Made by a program: the position numbers and the translations under genes. DNA of 64,000 bases from Kitasatospora albolonga (GTDB lineage Bacteria; Actinomycetota; Actinomycetes; Streptomycetales; Streptomycetaceae), in contig CP020563.1 in the NCBI GenBank assembly GCA_002082585.1, forward strand, positions 3,280,001-3,344,000. The letters are read 5' to 3'. Position 1 is the stretch's first letter. Every line of letters begins with the position of its first letter. The notes beneath the pieces are model-generated. The model did not search any database and had not been told where the DNA came from. It saw nothing but the letters and a program-made list of their open reading frames with translations. Shown in pieces: positions 40,932 through 52,046 of the stretch.

Positions 40932-41645
40932 ATGGCCGAGACCCACGTCCTCTTCGTCGAGGACGACGATGTCATCCGTGAGGCCACCCAGCTCGCTCTG
41001 GAGCGGGTCGGCTTCACGGTCACCGCGATGCCCGACGGGCTCTCCGGCCTGGAGGCGTTCCGGGCCGACCGGCCGGACATCGCGCTGCTCGACGTGATGG
41101 TGCCGGGGCTCGACGGGGTGAGCCTGTGCCGCCGCATCCGGGACGAGTCCACCGTCCCCGTGATCATGCTCTCCGCGCGGGCCGACTCCATCGACGTGGT
41201 GCTCGGCCTGGAGGCGGGGGCGGACGACTACGTCACCAAGCCCTTCGACGGCGCGGTCCTGGTCGCCCGTATCCGCGCCGTACTGCGCCGCTTCGGCCAC
41301 GCGGCCGGACCGGAGGGCACGGGCCGGAGCGGTACGGAGGGGGAGGCCGAGGGGCTCGGCGGGGTGCTGGTCTTCGGCGACCTGGAGGTCGACACGGAGG
41401 GCATGGAGGTGCGGCGCGGCGGTGAGCAGGTGGCGCTGACGCCCACCGAGATGCGGCTGCTGCTGGAGTTCTCCTCCGCGCCCGGCACCGTACTCTCCCG
41501 CGACAAGCTCCTGGAGCGGGTCTGGGACTACGGCTGGGGCGGCGACACCCGGGTCGTGGACGTGCACGTCCAGCGGCTGCGCACGAAGATCGGCCAGGAC
41601 CGGATCGAGACGGTCCGCGGCTTCGGCTACAAGCTGCGCGGATGA
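40932..41645 (+). CDS. cseB: CseB response regulator
   Basis: An OmpR-family response regulator (237 residues) that activates sigE when phosphorylated by CseC. The receiver has DD at residues 11-12, phosphoacceptor Asp54 in IALLDVMVPG, and the conserved Lys in YVTKPFDG. A linker of about 25 Gly/Glu-rich residues leads to the winged-helix domain with LTPTEMRLLLEF and RVVDVHVQRLRTKIG. The stop codon overlaps an ATG (ATGA at 41642-41645) that opens the small repeat-encoded frame leading to cseC. Confidence 0.96.
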   Translation: MAETHVLFVEDDDVIREATQLALERVGFTVTAMPDGLSGLEAFRADRPDIALLDVMVPGLDGVSLCRRIRDESTVPVIMLSARADSIDVVLGLEAGADDYVTKPFDGAVLVARIRAVLRRFGHAAGPEGTGRSGTEGEAEGLGGVLVFGDLEVDTEGMEVRRGGEQVALTPTEMRLLLEFSSAPGTVLSRDKLLERVWDYGWGGDTRVVDVHVQRLRTKIGQDRIETVRGFGYKLRG

Positions 41646-41803
41646 GGCGGCTGGGGGCAGGGCGACCGGTGAGGCGTCCGGGGGCGGGACGGCCGGTGGG
41701 ACACCCGGGGGCAGGACAGCCGGTGGGGCGGCCGATGAGGCATCCGGGGGCAGGACAGCCGGTGGGACACCCGGGGGCGGGACGGCCGGTGAGGTGCCCG
41801 TGA
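41642..41803 (+). CDS. Repeat-encoded 53-residue frame bridging cseB and cseC
   Basis: Begins at an ATG overlapping the cseB stop and ends in a TGA overlapping the cseC GTG (GTGA at 41800-41803). It encodes a 9-residue repeat peptide of the type PGAGRPVGH. Its first four codons, ATG AGG CGG CTG, resemble the first codons of cseC (GTG AAA CGA CTG). It is probably not a functional protein but a translational bridge created when a 27-bp repeat expanded between the two genes. No homologue is known to me. Confidence 0.55.
   Translation: MRRLGAGRPVRRPGAGRPVGHPGAGQPVGRPMRHPGAGQPVGHPGAGRPVRCP
41651..41797 (+). repeat. 27-bp tandem repeat between cseB and cseC
   Basis: Five units of a GGGGGC(A/G)GGAC(A/G)GCCGGTG-type repeat start at 41651, 41678, 41705, 41744 and 41771. 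Four are exactly 27 nt apart and one interval has 12 extra nt. The total length is not a multiple of three relative to cseC, which places cseC in another frame from the ATG at 41642. Confidence 0.9.
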
Positions 41804-43137
41804 AACGACTGGCCCTGCGGACCGGTGTCCGCTGGAAGATCAGCATCGCCATCGCCGCGGTCGGCGCGCTCATCGCGGTGGCGCTGAGCCTGGTGGTGCA
41901 CAACGCGGCCCGGGTCTCCATGATCGAGAACGCCCGCGAGGTGCAGCTGGAGCGGCTGCTGGGCGCGCAGCGGTTCTACGAGGCGACGGGCATGCAGAAG
42001 AACGCGCCCAAGTTCGGCGCGAAGCTCAACGACCCGACGATCCCGCCGAGCCTGCGCGACGAGGTCCGCAAGAACCGGCGGGCCACGCATGTGGCGCAGA
42101 CCCCCGACGGGGTGCCCGATGTGTGGGCGGCCGTCCCGCTGGCCAACGGGGACGTGCTCTCGCTGCACACCCGGTTCGCGGACCGGTCCGCGACGATCAT
42201 GAAGGACCTGGACCGGGCCCTGATCATCGGCTCGGTCTCCGTGGTCTTCGTCGGCTGCGCGCTCGGCGTCCTCATCGGCGGCCAGCTCTCGCGCCGCCTC
42301 CGGAAGGCGGCGGCAGCGGCGGGCCGGGTCGCCGAGGGCCACACCGACGTACGGGTCCGGGAGGCCGTGGGCGGGGTCGTCCGCGACGAGACGGACGAGC
42401 TGGCGCGGGCGGTCGACGCGCTGACCGACGCGCTGAACGAGCGGATCGAGGCTGAGCGCCGGGTCACCGCCGACATCGCCCACGAGCTGCGCACCCCGGT
42501 GACCGGGCTGCTCACGGCCGCCGAGCTGCTGCCGCCGGGCCGCCCGACCGAGCTGGTACGGGACCGGGCCCAGGCGATGCGGACGCTGGTCGAGGACGTG
42601 CTGGAGGTGGCCCGCCTGGACAGCGCGTCGGAGCGGGCGGAGCTCCAGGAGCTGCCGCTCGGGGAGTTCGTCAGCCGACGGGTCGGGCTGCTGGACCCGG
42701 ACGTGACCGTGCGGGTGGTGCACGAGTCCTGGGTCTCCACGGACCCGCGCCGCCTGGAGCGCATCCTCGGCAATCTCCTCGGCAACGCGGCCAAGCACGG
42801 CTCCACCCCGGTGGAGGTCACGGTGGAGGGCCGGGTGGTACGGGTCCGGGACCACGGTCCGGGGTTCCCGGAGGAGCTGCTGCGGGACGGGCCGAGCCGG
42901 TTCCGTACGGGGTCGATGGACCGCGCCGGGCACGGGCACGGCCTGGGCCTGACGATCGCGGCGGGCCAGGCGCGGGTGCTGGGGGCCCGGCTGACCTTCC
43001 GGAACGCGGCGCCCTCGGGTGCGGCGGAGGGCACGGGGGGTGCGATCGCGGTGCTGTGGCTGCCGGAGCACGCGCCGACGACGACGGGGAGCTTTCCGGT
43101 GCTGCGGGTGGCGGAGGAGCGGCAGCCGCAGGGGTGA
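41800..43137 (+). CDS. cseC: CseC sensor histidine kinase
   Basis: A 445-residue membrane sensor kinase that detects cell-wall damage. It has transmembrane helices at about 13-33 (ISIAIAAVGALIAVALSLVV) and 141-161 (LIIGSVSVVFVGCALGVLIG) with an extracellular sensor loop between. A HAMP linker, the H-box DIAHELRTP (His228) and an HATPase domain with GNAAKHGS and DHGPGFPEELL follow; the latter is somewhat degenerate. GTG at 41800 is chosen over the GTG at 41794 because GAGG lies 5 nt before it and it overlaps the upstream frame stop. It is the fourth gene of the sigE operon. Confidence 0.93.
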   Translation: MKRLALRTGVRWKISIAIAAVGALIAVALSLVVHNAARVSMIENAREVQLERLLGAQRFYEATGMQKNAPKFGAKLNDPTIPPSLRDEVRKNRRATHVAQTPDGVPDVWAAVPLANGDVLSLHTRFADRSATIMKDLDRALIIGSVSVVFVGCALGVLIGGQLSRRLRKAAAAAGRVAEGHTDVRVREAVGGVVRDETDELARAVDALTDALNERIEAERRVTADIAHELRTPVTGLLTAAELLPPGRPTELVRDRAQAMRTLVEDVLEVARLDSASERAELQELPLGEFVSRRVGLLDPDVTVRVVHESWVSTDPRRLERILGNLLGNAAKHGSTPVEVTVEGRVVRVRDHGPGFPEELLRDGPSRFRTGSMDRAGHGHGLGLTIAAGQARVLGARLTFRNAAPSGAAEGTGGAIAVLWLPEHAPTTTGSFPVLRVAEERQPQG

Positions 43138-43393
43138 GCCCCCGGACCCGGGCCCTTCCGCCCTCCCGGCCGGCTGTCCGTCCGTCCGTCCGGTACAACG
43201 CCGACGGCGACCCCGAGGAGTGAGCCGTGAGGCTGTCCTCGACGTCGCCGTCGGTCGGGTGACCCGGGCGCACGCCCCGGGTACCGGGGTGTAACGGGTC
43301 CACTGAAACGCTCTTCGGTTGTGCTGCGCGCCCGCCGGGTACGGACCGGTTCGCCGGTCTCCGGGCCGGGGTCGCGCGGTTACGCCGGCCGGA

Positions 43394-44104
43394 TCAGATG
43401 GAGACGTGCACCGAGCGGAGGAACGCGGCCGGGTTCAGCGCCGAGCCGTAGTTCGGGGTGGTGCGGATCTCGAAGTGCAGGTGCGGGCCGCTGGAGTTTC
43501 CGGTGTTGCCGGACAGGGCGATCTTCTGGCCCGTCTTGACCTTCTGGCCGATCTTGACGTTGACCTTCGACAGGTGCGCGTACTGCGAGTACTTGCCGTT
43601 GGCGTGCTTGATCACGACGGCGTTGCCGTACGCGGGGCCGTCACCGGCGCCGTTCGGGCCGGCCTTGACGACGGTGCCGGTGTGGACGGCCGAGACCGGG
43701 GTGCCGACCGGCACCGCGAAGTCCTGGCCGGAGTGCTTGGCGGCCCAGCGGGCGCCACCGTTCCCGTAGCTGGCGGTCAGCGTGTACTTCTTGACCGGGG
43801 ACTTCCAGGAGGCGGCGTTCTTCTTCGCGGCCTTCTTCTTGTCCTCGGCCTTCTTCTTGGCGTCGGACGCCTTCTTCGCCGCCGCCTTCTTGGCCGCGTC
43901 GGCGGCCTTGCTCTGCGCGGCCGCCTGCTGGGCGACGGCCTCGGCGGCGGAACCCGGGGCAAGAGCGGCGGTACCGGTGGTACCGGATGCGAACGCCGTG
44001 CCTGCACCCAGCACCACGGACGCTCCCAGGCCGGCGGCCAGGACGGCGCCGCGGATACGGGAAGCGGTCGGGCGGATGGTGTGCTGGTTCGTTGCGCGCT
44101 TCAT
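43394..44104 (-). CDS. Secreted M23-family peptidoglycan endopeptidase
   Basis: A 236-residue secreted LytM/M23 metallopeptidase. A signal peptide (IRGAVLAAGLGASVVLGAGTAFASG, approximate end at AFA-SG) precedes an Ala/Lys-rich helical linker (KKAAAKKASDAKKKAEDKK). The catalytic domain holds HSGQDFAVPVGTPV (Zn ligands His and Asp), YAHLSKVNV and the HLHFE motif. It cleaves peptidoglycan cross-links in the wall. It converges with cseC. Upstream lies a long 458-nt leader region; I searched it for a c-di-AMP riboswitch core and did not recognise one. ATG at 44104 follows GGAGGA. Confidence 0.94.
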   Translation of the reverse strand: MKRATNQHTIRPTASRIRGAVLAAGLGASVVLGAGTAFASGTTGTAALAPGSAAEAVAQQAAAQSKAADAAKKAAAKKASDAKKKAEDKKKAAKKNAASWKSPVKKYTLTASYGNGGARWAAKHSGQDFAVPVGTPVSAVHTGTVVKAGPNGAGDGPAYGNAVVIKHANGKYSQYAHLSKVNVKIGQKVKTGQKIALSGNTGNSSGPHLHFEIRTTPNYGSALNPAAFLRSVHVSI

Positions 44105-44562
44105 ACGGTGAAGTCCTCCGAAGGTGAGTGGACCCGGCGTGCTGTCCGGGCTTGCTCAACCTTGGTAACCCGCCCCCCGGCCGATGCTCAAACACCCCAT
44201 CTACGAAGAAAAGCCGTAGAGAGGGGCCCGGGAATTCGTCTCGGTTGTCCCGTTTCGGGGCCCGGGGCGGGCGACGAAATCCCTCACCCGAATGAGGTTT
44301 AAACGCTGTTCTGCGGGCACTTTTCCGGACATGGGGCCACGAACGGGCCGTATCGCCCGATGCTCCGGACCGGGCTCCGCCCGCCGGGCCGAAGGACCCT
44401 CCGCCGATCCCAGCGCCGTCTACGGCCGTGGATAGTAGGCATGTTTCGGCCTGTGCGCCTTGTCACCGCCGGTGGGACCTAAGTCCTTCCGATTCAGGAC
44501 CTTCGGCCCGCTACGTCACTACGCTGACGGGAAAGCGGCACGCACCCCCGGGGGGACCCACC
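44105..44562. other. Divergent intergenic region between the M23 gene and the Trypco2 gene
   Basis: 458 nt without a convincing gene. It carries the M23 leader and the promoter region of the Trypco2/NACHT module. A short dyad (CTACGAAGAAAAGCCGTAG, near 44200) is the only hairpin I see. An in-frame extension of the Trypco2 gene to 44428 lacks conservation signals. Confidence 0.5.
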
Positions 44563-44955
44563 ATGACGGCAGAGAGCACCCACGACCTGGACGGCATCGA
44601 GCTGGCCGATGCCGTGGAATCCATCCGCAACCAGCTGGTGGAGGCGGCTTCGCGGGCCACGGGGCGGCCTCTCGCCTTCGAGGTCGGGGACATCCAGATG
44701 GAGTTCACCCTCGAACTGCGCAAGGAGGCCAAGGCGGGCGGCAAGGTCAGGGCCTGGGTGGTCGAGGCGGGCGCCGACGCCTCCCGGGCCACGGGCCGCA
44801 CGCACAAGGTGGCGTTCACCCTGAGCCCCCGGAACGCGGTGACCGGGGAGGCATGGGAGATCGGCACGGAGGACGACGGGAGTACGGCGGGGTTCGGGGC
44901 CACGGCGGGGTCCGGGGCCACGGCGGGGTCCGGTGACGGGCCGGTCCGCTCGTGA
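44563..44955 (+). CDS. Trypco2 family protein
   Basis: A 130-residue protein of the Trypco2 family, small partners encoded next to trypsin-like conflict-system proteins. The conserved core is GIELADAVESIRNQLVEAAS (helix), then LAFEVGDIQMEFTLELRKEA and KVRAWVVEAGADAS, and THKVAFTLSPRN. The last 20 residues are a short GATAGSG repeat. ATG at 44563 follows GGGGGGACC. The TGA overlaps the GTG of the next gene (GTGA), so the two are translationally coupled and probably form a functional pair. The core domain likely serves as an adaptor that binds the protease or NTPase; this is known family prediction, not proof. Confidence 0.9.
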   Translation: MTAESTHDLDGIELADAVESIRNQLVEAASRATGRPLAFEVGDIQMEFTLELRKEAKAGGKVRAWVVEAGADASRATGRTHKVAFTLSPRNAVTGEAWEIGTEDDGSTAGFGATAGSGATAGSGDGPVRS

Positions 44956-47900
44956 GCATCTCGTACGTACGCCCCACCCACCCCGCCGACCGTACGGTGG
45001 CCGTCTTCGGCGCCCTTCAGGGCAGCGGCGTCCTCCTCACCGACCGGCTGGTCCTGACCTGCGCCCATGTCGTCAAGACCGGGTCCATCCAGGTGGCCCA
45101 CCCCGCCCGCCCGGACCGCGTACGGGCCACGGTCGCCTGGATCGACTACCGGCTGGACGTGGCCCTGCTGGAGGCCACCGGGCCGGTGCGGCAGGTCCCC
45201 CCGGCCCGGTTCGGCGCGGTAGACACCCGCCAGGCGATCCCCGGCTGCGATATCACCGGCTTCCCGCGCGTCCAGCGCTACGGCCCCGACCGGCGGCTGG
45301 AGGCGGACCAGTACACGGCGACGATCCTGCCCATGGCGGGACGGCTCCGTGACGTGCTGGTCTGCAATCTGGACGGCCCGCCGCCCGCCCGCCCGGACAG
45401 CGAACCCCCCGCCCTGTCCGGGCTCTCCGGCGGCCCGGTCTTCATGGGCGACGTGCTCCTGGGCATCGCCCGCCAGGTCCCGCAGGAGCGCGAGGGCCGA
45501 CGCCTCGACTGCGTCCCGCTCGGCCCGGTGCTCGCGGCGCCCCCGTTCCGCCTCGCCCTCCAGCGGGCAGGCATCGAGCCGCGCCTCGAAAGCGTCCACG
45601 AAAGCTTTCCGCAGGACCAGCGGTACGAGGCCGAGTACGCCCAGGCCCTGGGCGCCAAGTACCGCCGTACGAAGATCTTCGGCCTGGACGAGCTGGACCG
45701 GCACGACTCCGAGTGGGACCTCGACACGGCCTATCTCAGCCTGGAGGCCCAGGCGCAGGACCGGACCCGGGACCGGGCCGCGCGGGACCTGGGGACCCCG
45801 GACCAGGCCGCTCCCCTCCCCCAGCGCATCGACACCCTCCTCACCGACCGCCCCCGCGTCCTGCTGCGCGGCGACGCGGGCGCCGGGAAGACGACCCTGC
45901 TGTGGTGGCTGGCCGCCCATGCCTCGGCCCGCACCCTCCCCGACGACCTGGCCCCGCTGAACGGCCTGGTCCCCTTCGTCGTACCCCTGCGCTCCCTGCG
46001 CGCTCGCGGCGGTACGTTCCCGGGCCCGGCGGAGCTGTCGACCGTGGCGGGACTGGTGATCGACAGGGCCCCGGAGGGCTGGGCGGGCCGGGTCCTGGCG
46101 TCCGGGCGGGCGTTACTGCTCGTGGACGGCCTGGACGAGGTGCCGCCGGAGGACCGGGAGCAGGCACACACCTGGCTCTCCCAGCTGCTGCGCCGCTATC
46201 CGGAGACCCGGTGCGTCACGACCGTACGGCCGCTCGCTGTCGAATCGGACTGGCTGCGCTCGGACGGCTTCGCCGAGTTACGCCTGCTGCCCATGCGGAA
46301 CGAGGACATCCAGGCGTTCGTCGTCTCCTGGCACCGGGCGGCCCGGCTCTCCGAGGAGGACGACGCCGACCGCCTGGACGAGCTGGAACGCGACCTCTCC
46401 CGCCAGTTCGACCAGAACCCCACGCTCCGCGACCTGGCCCGTACGCCGCTGCTCTGCGCGGTGATCTGCGCCCTGCACCGCCGCCGCGAGGGCCTGCTCC
46501 CGGAGACCCGGTGGAGCCTGTACCGCTCGACGCTGGAAATGCTCCTGGGCCACCGCGACCGCATCCGCCGGATCGACGGTCCCGAAGGCATCGAGCTGGA
46601 CATCGAGGAGCACACCCAGCTGCTCCAGCGGATCGCAGCCTGGCTGGTCCGTGAGGGCCAGTCGGAGTTCACCCGGAACCAGGCGCTGCGCCAGATCCGG
46701 CGCGCACTGGCCGGAATGGAGCGGGCGAGCCACCAGGGGCGGCCCGAGGCGATCCTCACCCACCTGCTCAACCGCAGCGGCCTCCTCCAGAAGAACGCCG
46801 ATGACGCCTACCAGTTCATCCACCGGACCTTCCAGGACTACCTGACGGCGAAGGAGCTGATCGAGGACGAACATCTGAAGGAGCTGCTGCGCCACGCGGA
46901 CGAGGAGTCCTGGCACGACGTGATCCTGCTGGCGGCGGGGCACTGCGGCCGACGTCAGCTCGCCGCGCTGGTGGGCGGTCTGCTGGACGCGGGGCTGAAA
47001 CACGAGGCCGGAACGGACGAGCGCACCACCGTCCATGTGCTGGCCGCGCTGTGCGCGCAGTACGCGACTTACCTGGACGGCCCGGTACGGTCCCGGGTCC
47101 GGGCAAGCACAGCGGCGCTGTTCCCGCCGTCCACCAGCAGCCAGGTGCGTTCACTGGCCCGGCTGGGGTCGGCCGCACTGGAGTTTCTGCCCGACCCGGG
47201 GCGCATGTCCGGCGACAGGCAGCGCATCCAGAAGGTGGCCGAGCTGATCGTGGATGTCGGAGGAGCCTCCGCCGTCGCCCACGCCGGCGCGTGGGTCCTG
47301 GCGCACCCGTACCTGAGCAACGCGTTCGCGAGCACCTGGGAGCGCTTCCCGCCCGAGGAGTATGCCACTGAGGTGCTGGCCCACTGCGACCTCACGAAGA
47401 CGATCCTCTCCGTGAGCAACCGGAAGCAGTTGGGGGCGCTGCGGCACCTTCCCTCCCTGCGCGCCCTGGAACTGCGCTCGGACCTGCCCGAGGCGGAGAT
47501 CGGCACGGCACTGGAAGGCTCCCGGCTCGGCACGCTTCTCCTCGTGAAGAACGAGCGGCTCACCGGGGTCCCGGACCTGAGCGCCGTCGCGGAATCCCTG
47601 AAGTGGCTGGGCATCCATCAGTGCCCCGGAGTCCGGGACCTGGGACCACTGGCCGGGCTCCGCAACCTGAGGCACCTGGACCTGGACACGCGGGAGCTGC
47701 GGCTCGGGGAGCTGGCACCGCTGACGGAACTGCCCAGCCTGTCGGACCTCGCCCTGAACCACCTCGCTGCGGACCGGCTGAGCGAAATCGCCGTTCACCC
47801 TGGCGTCACCGAGCTGTCCCTGGGGAACGTCCGCCCTCTCGCGCTGGACGGACTCGACGCCTGGAAGTCGCTCACCGACCTGAGGGTCTCGGAACTCGCC

Positions 47901-48242
47901 GCGCTCGACGAGGCCCTCACCGCCCTGCGGGAGCATGCCCGGCTCGCCCGTCTCCGCCTCCCCGCGTTCCCTTGGGCGTATCGGCCCGCACGAAGCGTGT
48001 CCGCCCCGGGGATCAGGGACCTGTCCGTACAGGCCCCTCAGAGCGACGGGGACCTGGGGATGCTGCGATCGCTCTTCCCCGGGGTCGTCCACCTCACCCT
48101 GAACGCCTCCCGACGGAGCGCCCTGGATCTCACCCCTCTGCACGCCTGGCCGGACCTGGAGGTGCGGGTGACTGGACTGTCCCTGCACCGCCTCATCGGG
48201 GCGGAGGAGCTGAGCGGACGGCTCAACGTCTTCCCCTACTGA
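44952..48242 (+). CDS. Trypsin-like protease fused to a NACHT-type STAND NTPase with LRR-like repeats
   Basis: A 1,096-residue three-part protein. Residues 1-200 are a trypsin fold with an apparently intact triad: His39 (LTCAHVV), Asp69 (YRLDVALLE) and Ser159 (SGLSGGPVF). Residues about 300-650 are a NACHT NTPase with Walker A GDAGAGKTT (307-315), Walker B LLLVDGLDE (388-396) and NACHT-like arginine-rich sensor CVTTVRPL. Residues about 830-1090 hold leucine-rich repeats (LKWLGIHQCPGVRDLGPLAGL, LRHLDLD...). The plan fits bacterial conflict or anti-phage NLR proteins, in which target binding would activate the protease. Substrate and trigger are unknown. It pairs with the Trypco2 gene. Confidence 0.92.
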   Translation: MSISYVRPTHPADRTVAVFGALQGSGVLLTDRLVLTCAHVVKTGSIQVAHPARPDRVRATVAWIDYRLDVALLEATGPVRQVPPARFGAVDTRQAIPGCDITGFPRVQRYGPDRRLEADQYTATILPMAGRLRDVLVCNLDGPPPARPDSEPPALSGLSGGPVFMGDVLLGIARQVPQEREGRRLDCVPLGPVLAAPPFRLALQRAGIEPRLESVHESFPQDQRYEAEYAQALGAKYRRTKIFGLDELDRHDSEWDLDTAYLSLEAQAQDRTRDRAARDLGTPDQAAPLPQRIDTLLTDRPRVLLRGDAGAGKTTLLWWLAAHASARTLPDDLAPLNGLVPFVVPLRSLRARGGTFPGPAELSTVAGLVIDRAPEGWAGRVLASGRALLLVDGLDEVPPEDREQAHTWLSQLLRRYPETRCVTTVRPLAVESDWLRSDGFAELRLLPMRNEDIQAFVVSWHRAARLSEEDDADRLDELERDLSRQFDQNPTLRDLARTPLLCAVICALHRRREGLLPETRWSLYRSTLEMLLGHRDRIRRIDGPEGIELDIEEHTQLLQRIAAWLVREGQSEFTRNQALRQIRRALAGMERASHQGRPEAILTHLLNRSGLLQKNADDAYQFIHRTFQDYLTAKELIEDEHLKELLRHADEESWHDVILLAAGHCGRRQLAALVGGLLDAGLKHEAGTDERTTVHVLAALCAQYATYLDGPVRSRVRASTAALFPPSTSSQVRSLARLGSAALEFLPDPGRMSGDRQRIQKVAELIVDVGGASAVAHAGAWVLAHPYLSNAFASTWERFPPEEYATEVLAHCDLTKTILSVSNRKQLGALRHLPSLRALELRSDLPEAEIGTALEGSRLGTLLLVKNERLTGVPDLSAVAESLKWLGIHQCPGVRDLGPLAGLRNLRHLDLDTRELRLGELAPLTELPSLSDLALNHLAADRLSEIAVHPGVTELSLGNVRPLALDGLDAWKSLTDLRVSELAALDEALTALREHARLARLRLPAFPWAYRPARSVSAPGIRDLSVQAPQSDGDLGMLRSLFPGVVHLTLNASRRSALDLTPLHAWPDLEVRVTGLSLHRLIGAEELSGRLNVFPY

Positions 48243-48249
48243 CCCCGAA

Positions 48250-48299
48250 AAGGGGCTGCCCCGGACCCGGCCGTGAAGCCGATTCCGGGGCAGCCCCTT
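48250..48299. terminator. Bidirectional terminator between the NACHT gene and clpC
   Basis: A perfect 16-bp inverted repeat (48250-48265 and 48284-48299) with an 18-nt loop, 8 nt after the NACHT stop and 34 nt after the clpC stop. Confidence 0.85.
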
Positions 48300-48332
48300 C
48301 ACACATGCCAGGGCTCACGCCCTACCGACGCG

Positions 48333-50864
<2,532 letters not shown>

Positions 50865-51314
50865 CGTTAATCGCTCCTCAGAGCGGTCGGTCAGTGAGGG
50901 GTCGGTCCCCTCCCAGTCCTTCCGCATGCTAGTCCCGCAGGACGGGACAGCTCATTCCAACTGCCGACATCCGTCCGGATCACCCCGCACCGGGCGGGGA
51001 TTCTTACTGCCGAACAGCTGACAACTGCTCCAACCCGATGGTGCGAGACGATGTTCCCGCAGGCCAGGCAGATACCCCTTTCGCCAGTACGCCGATGGCG
51101 AACGTGAGACGCCTCGGCCTGCGTGTCGCCCCTTCCCACTAGGAAAGTCTTACCCGCAATCACTGACAGTCCATGCGGCGCGCCCCGGTTCCCTCCGCTA
51201 CGGGCGAACAACCTTGCGCTGCCGGACACTCCTTTGCGCCCTCCCGATCCGGACACCATGTGATCATCCGGCGACATCGCGTAACTTCGGTGGCGGTTCG
51301 GCGGTTCATCGGAC
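50865..51314. other. Divergent promoter region between clpC and the gene at 51315
   Basis: 450 nt without a gene. It contains the clpC leader, a ClgR-type box at 51090-51103 and several AT-richer patches. A -10/-35 pair for either gene cannot be placed with confidence. Confidence 0.5.
51090..51103 (-). promoter_or_regulatory. ClgR-type operator upstream of clpC
   Basis: On the minus strand the sequence is GTTCGC, five nt, then GCG, which matches the ClgR motif GTTCGC-N5-GCG reported for Streptomyces clp and lon genes. A related GGCGAAA half follows. It lies 226 nt upstream of the clpC ATG. Confidence 0.65.
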
Positions 51315-52046
51315 ATGGCCGCCACCGTCCCGCCGCCCCGGTCGTCACCCGACGCCGGACCGCATCCCGCCGCCGGTCCCGTCGTCGGCCCCGTCGCCGG
51401 GACCGATGCCGGGGCCGCCTCCGGGTCCATCACCGCCTCCGGGTCCGTCGCCGAGTCCGAGTCCGAGTCCGTCGCCGGGGCCGTCTCCGGGCCCGACGCC
51501 GTCGCCCGGCGGATCGTCCGGTGGTACGAGGACGAGCTCGGGTGGGCCACCGAGGGGCACGCTCCGGTGCGGCTGCTCACGGGGCTCCGCTTCGACGTGC
51601 TGGACCTTCCCGCCGAGGCCGGTCACGCGCTGCTGCGCCGTCCGGTGCGGACCGGGCCGGTGCTGCTGGCCGGTGGACGGATGGGGCTGCTGGTCGCCGC
51701 GGGCGGCGCCGATGAGCTGCCGGGGCTGCTCGACTGGCTGGAGTGGGGCCCGATCGACCTCGATCTGACCGCCGTGGGGGCCGGGGGCCGGATCACGGCT
51801 CCGTCGCCCCGGGGTGGCACGGGCTCGCCGGGGGCCGCTGTGTGGCTGCGGCCCCCTGATCCGATGCGTGTGCCCGGGCCGGCGCTCCCCGCTGTCGCGG
51901 GCTTCGGGAGCAGCGGTGGGGATGCCCCCGATCTCGTACGCCTGGTGGATGCCGCGGCGGCGGAGTGCCACCGGGTCCGGCTGTCGCACGCCCGGGCCGG
52001 GCTGCCGGTCGTCGGTCCGGCAGATCAGCCGTTGGCCTTCTCGTAG
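51315..52046 (+). CDS. Conserved hypothetical protein (possibly DNA primase/polymerase-like)
   Basis: A 243-residue protein I do not firmly recognise. The first 60 residues are low complexity (Pro/Gly/Ala and a Ser-Glu repeat). The core has IVRWYEDELGWATEGHAPVR, then LRFDVLDLPAEAGHALLRR, GPVLLAGGRMGLLVAAG and LLDWLEWGPIDLDLTAVG. The FDVLDLP and GPV features recall N-terminal parts of small primase/polymerase-like proteins common in Streptomyces, but no catalytic residues can be named. Its 3' end overlaps the lsr2 3' end by 22 nt in opposite orientation. An internal start past the low-complexity region is possible. Confidence 0.72.
   Translation: MAATVPPPRSSPDAGPHPAAGPVVGPVAGTDAGAASGSITASGSVAESESESVAGAVSGPDAVARRIVRWYEDELGWATEGHAPVRLLTGLRFDVLDLPAEAGHALLRRPVRTGPVLLAGGRMGLLVAAGGADELPGLLDWLEWGPIDLDLTAVGAGGRITAPSPRGGTGSPGAAVWLRPPDPMRVPGPALPAVAGFGSSGGDAPDLVRLVDAAAAECHRVRLSHARAGLPVVGPADQPLAFS

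Noticed and set aside
43138..43393. Small ORFs between cseC and the M23 gene, one preceded by GAGGAG
   Set aside because: They are 11-24 codons, have no conserved features I know, and lie in a convergent gap.
44105..44427. c-di-AMP (ydaO) riboswitch upstream of the M23 endopeptidase
   Set aside because: Such switches precede some Streptomyces wall hydrolases and disA is nearby, but I could not recognise the conserved core in this leader.
51260..51300. BldN-type promoter (CGTAAC) before the gene at 51315
   Set aside because: CGTAAC is present but no CGTTGA-like partner occurs at 16-17 nt.
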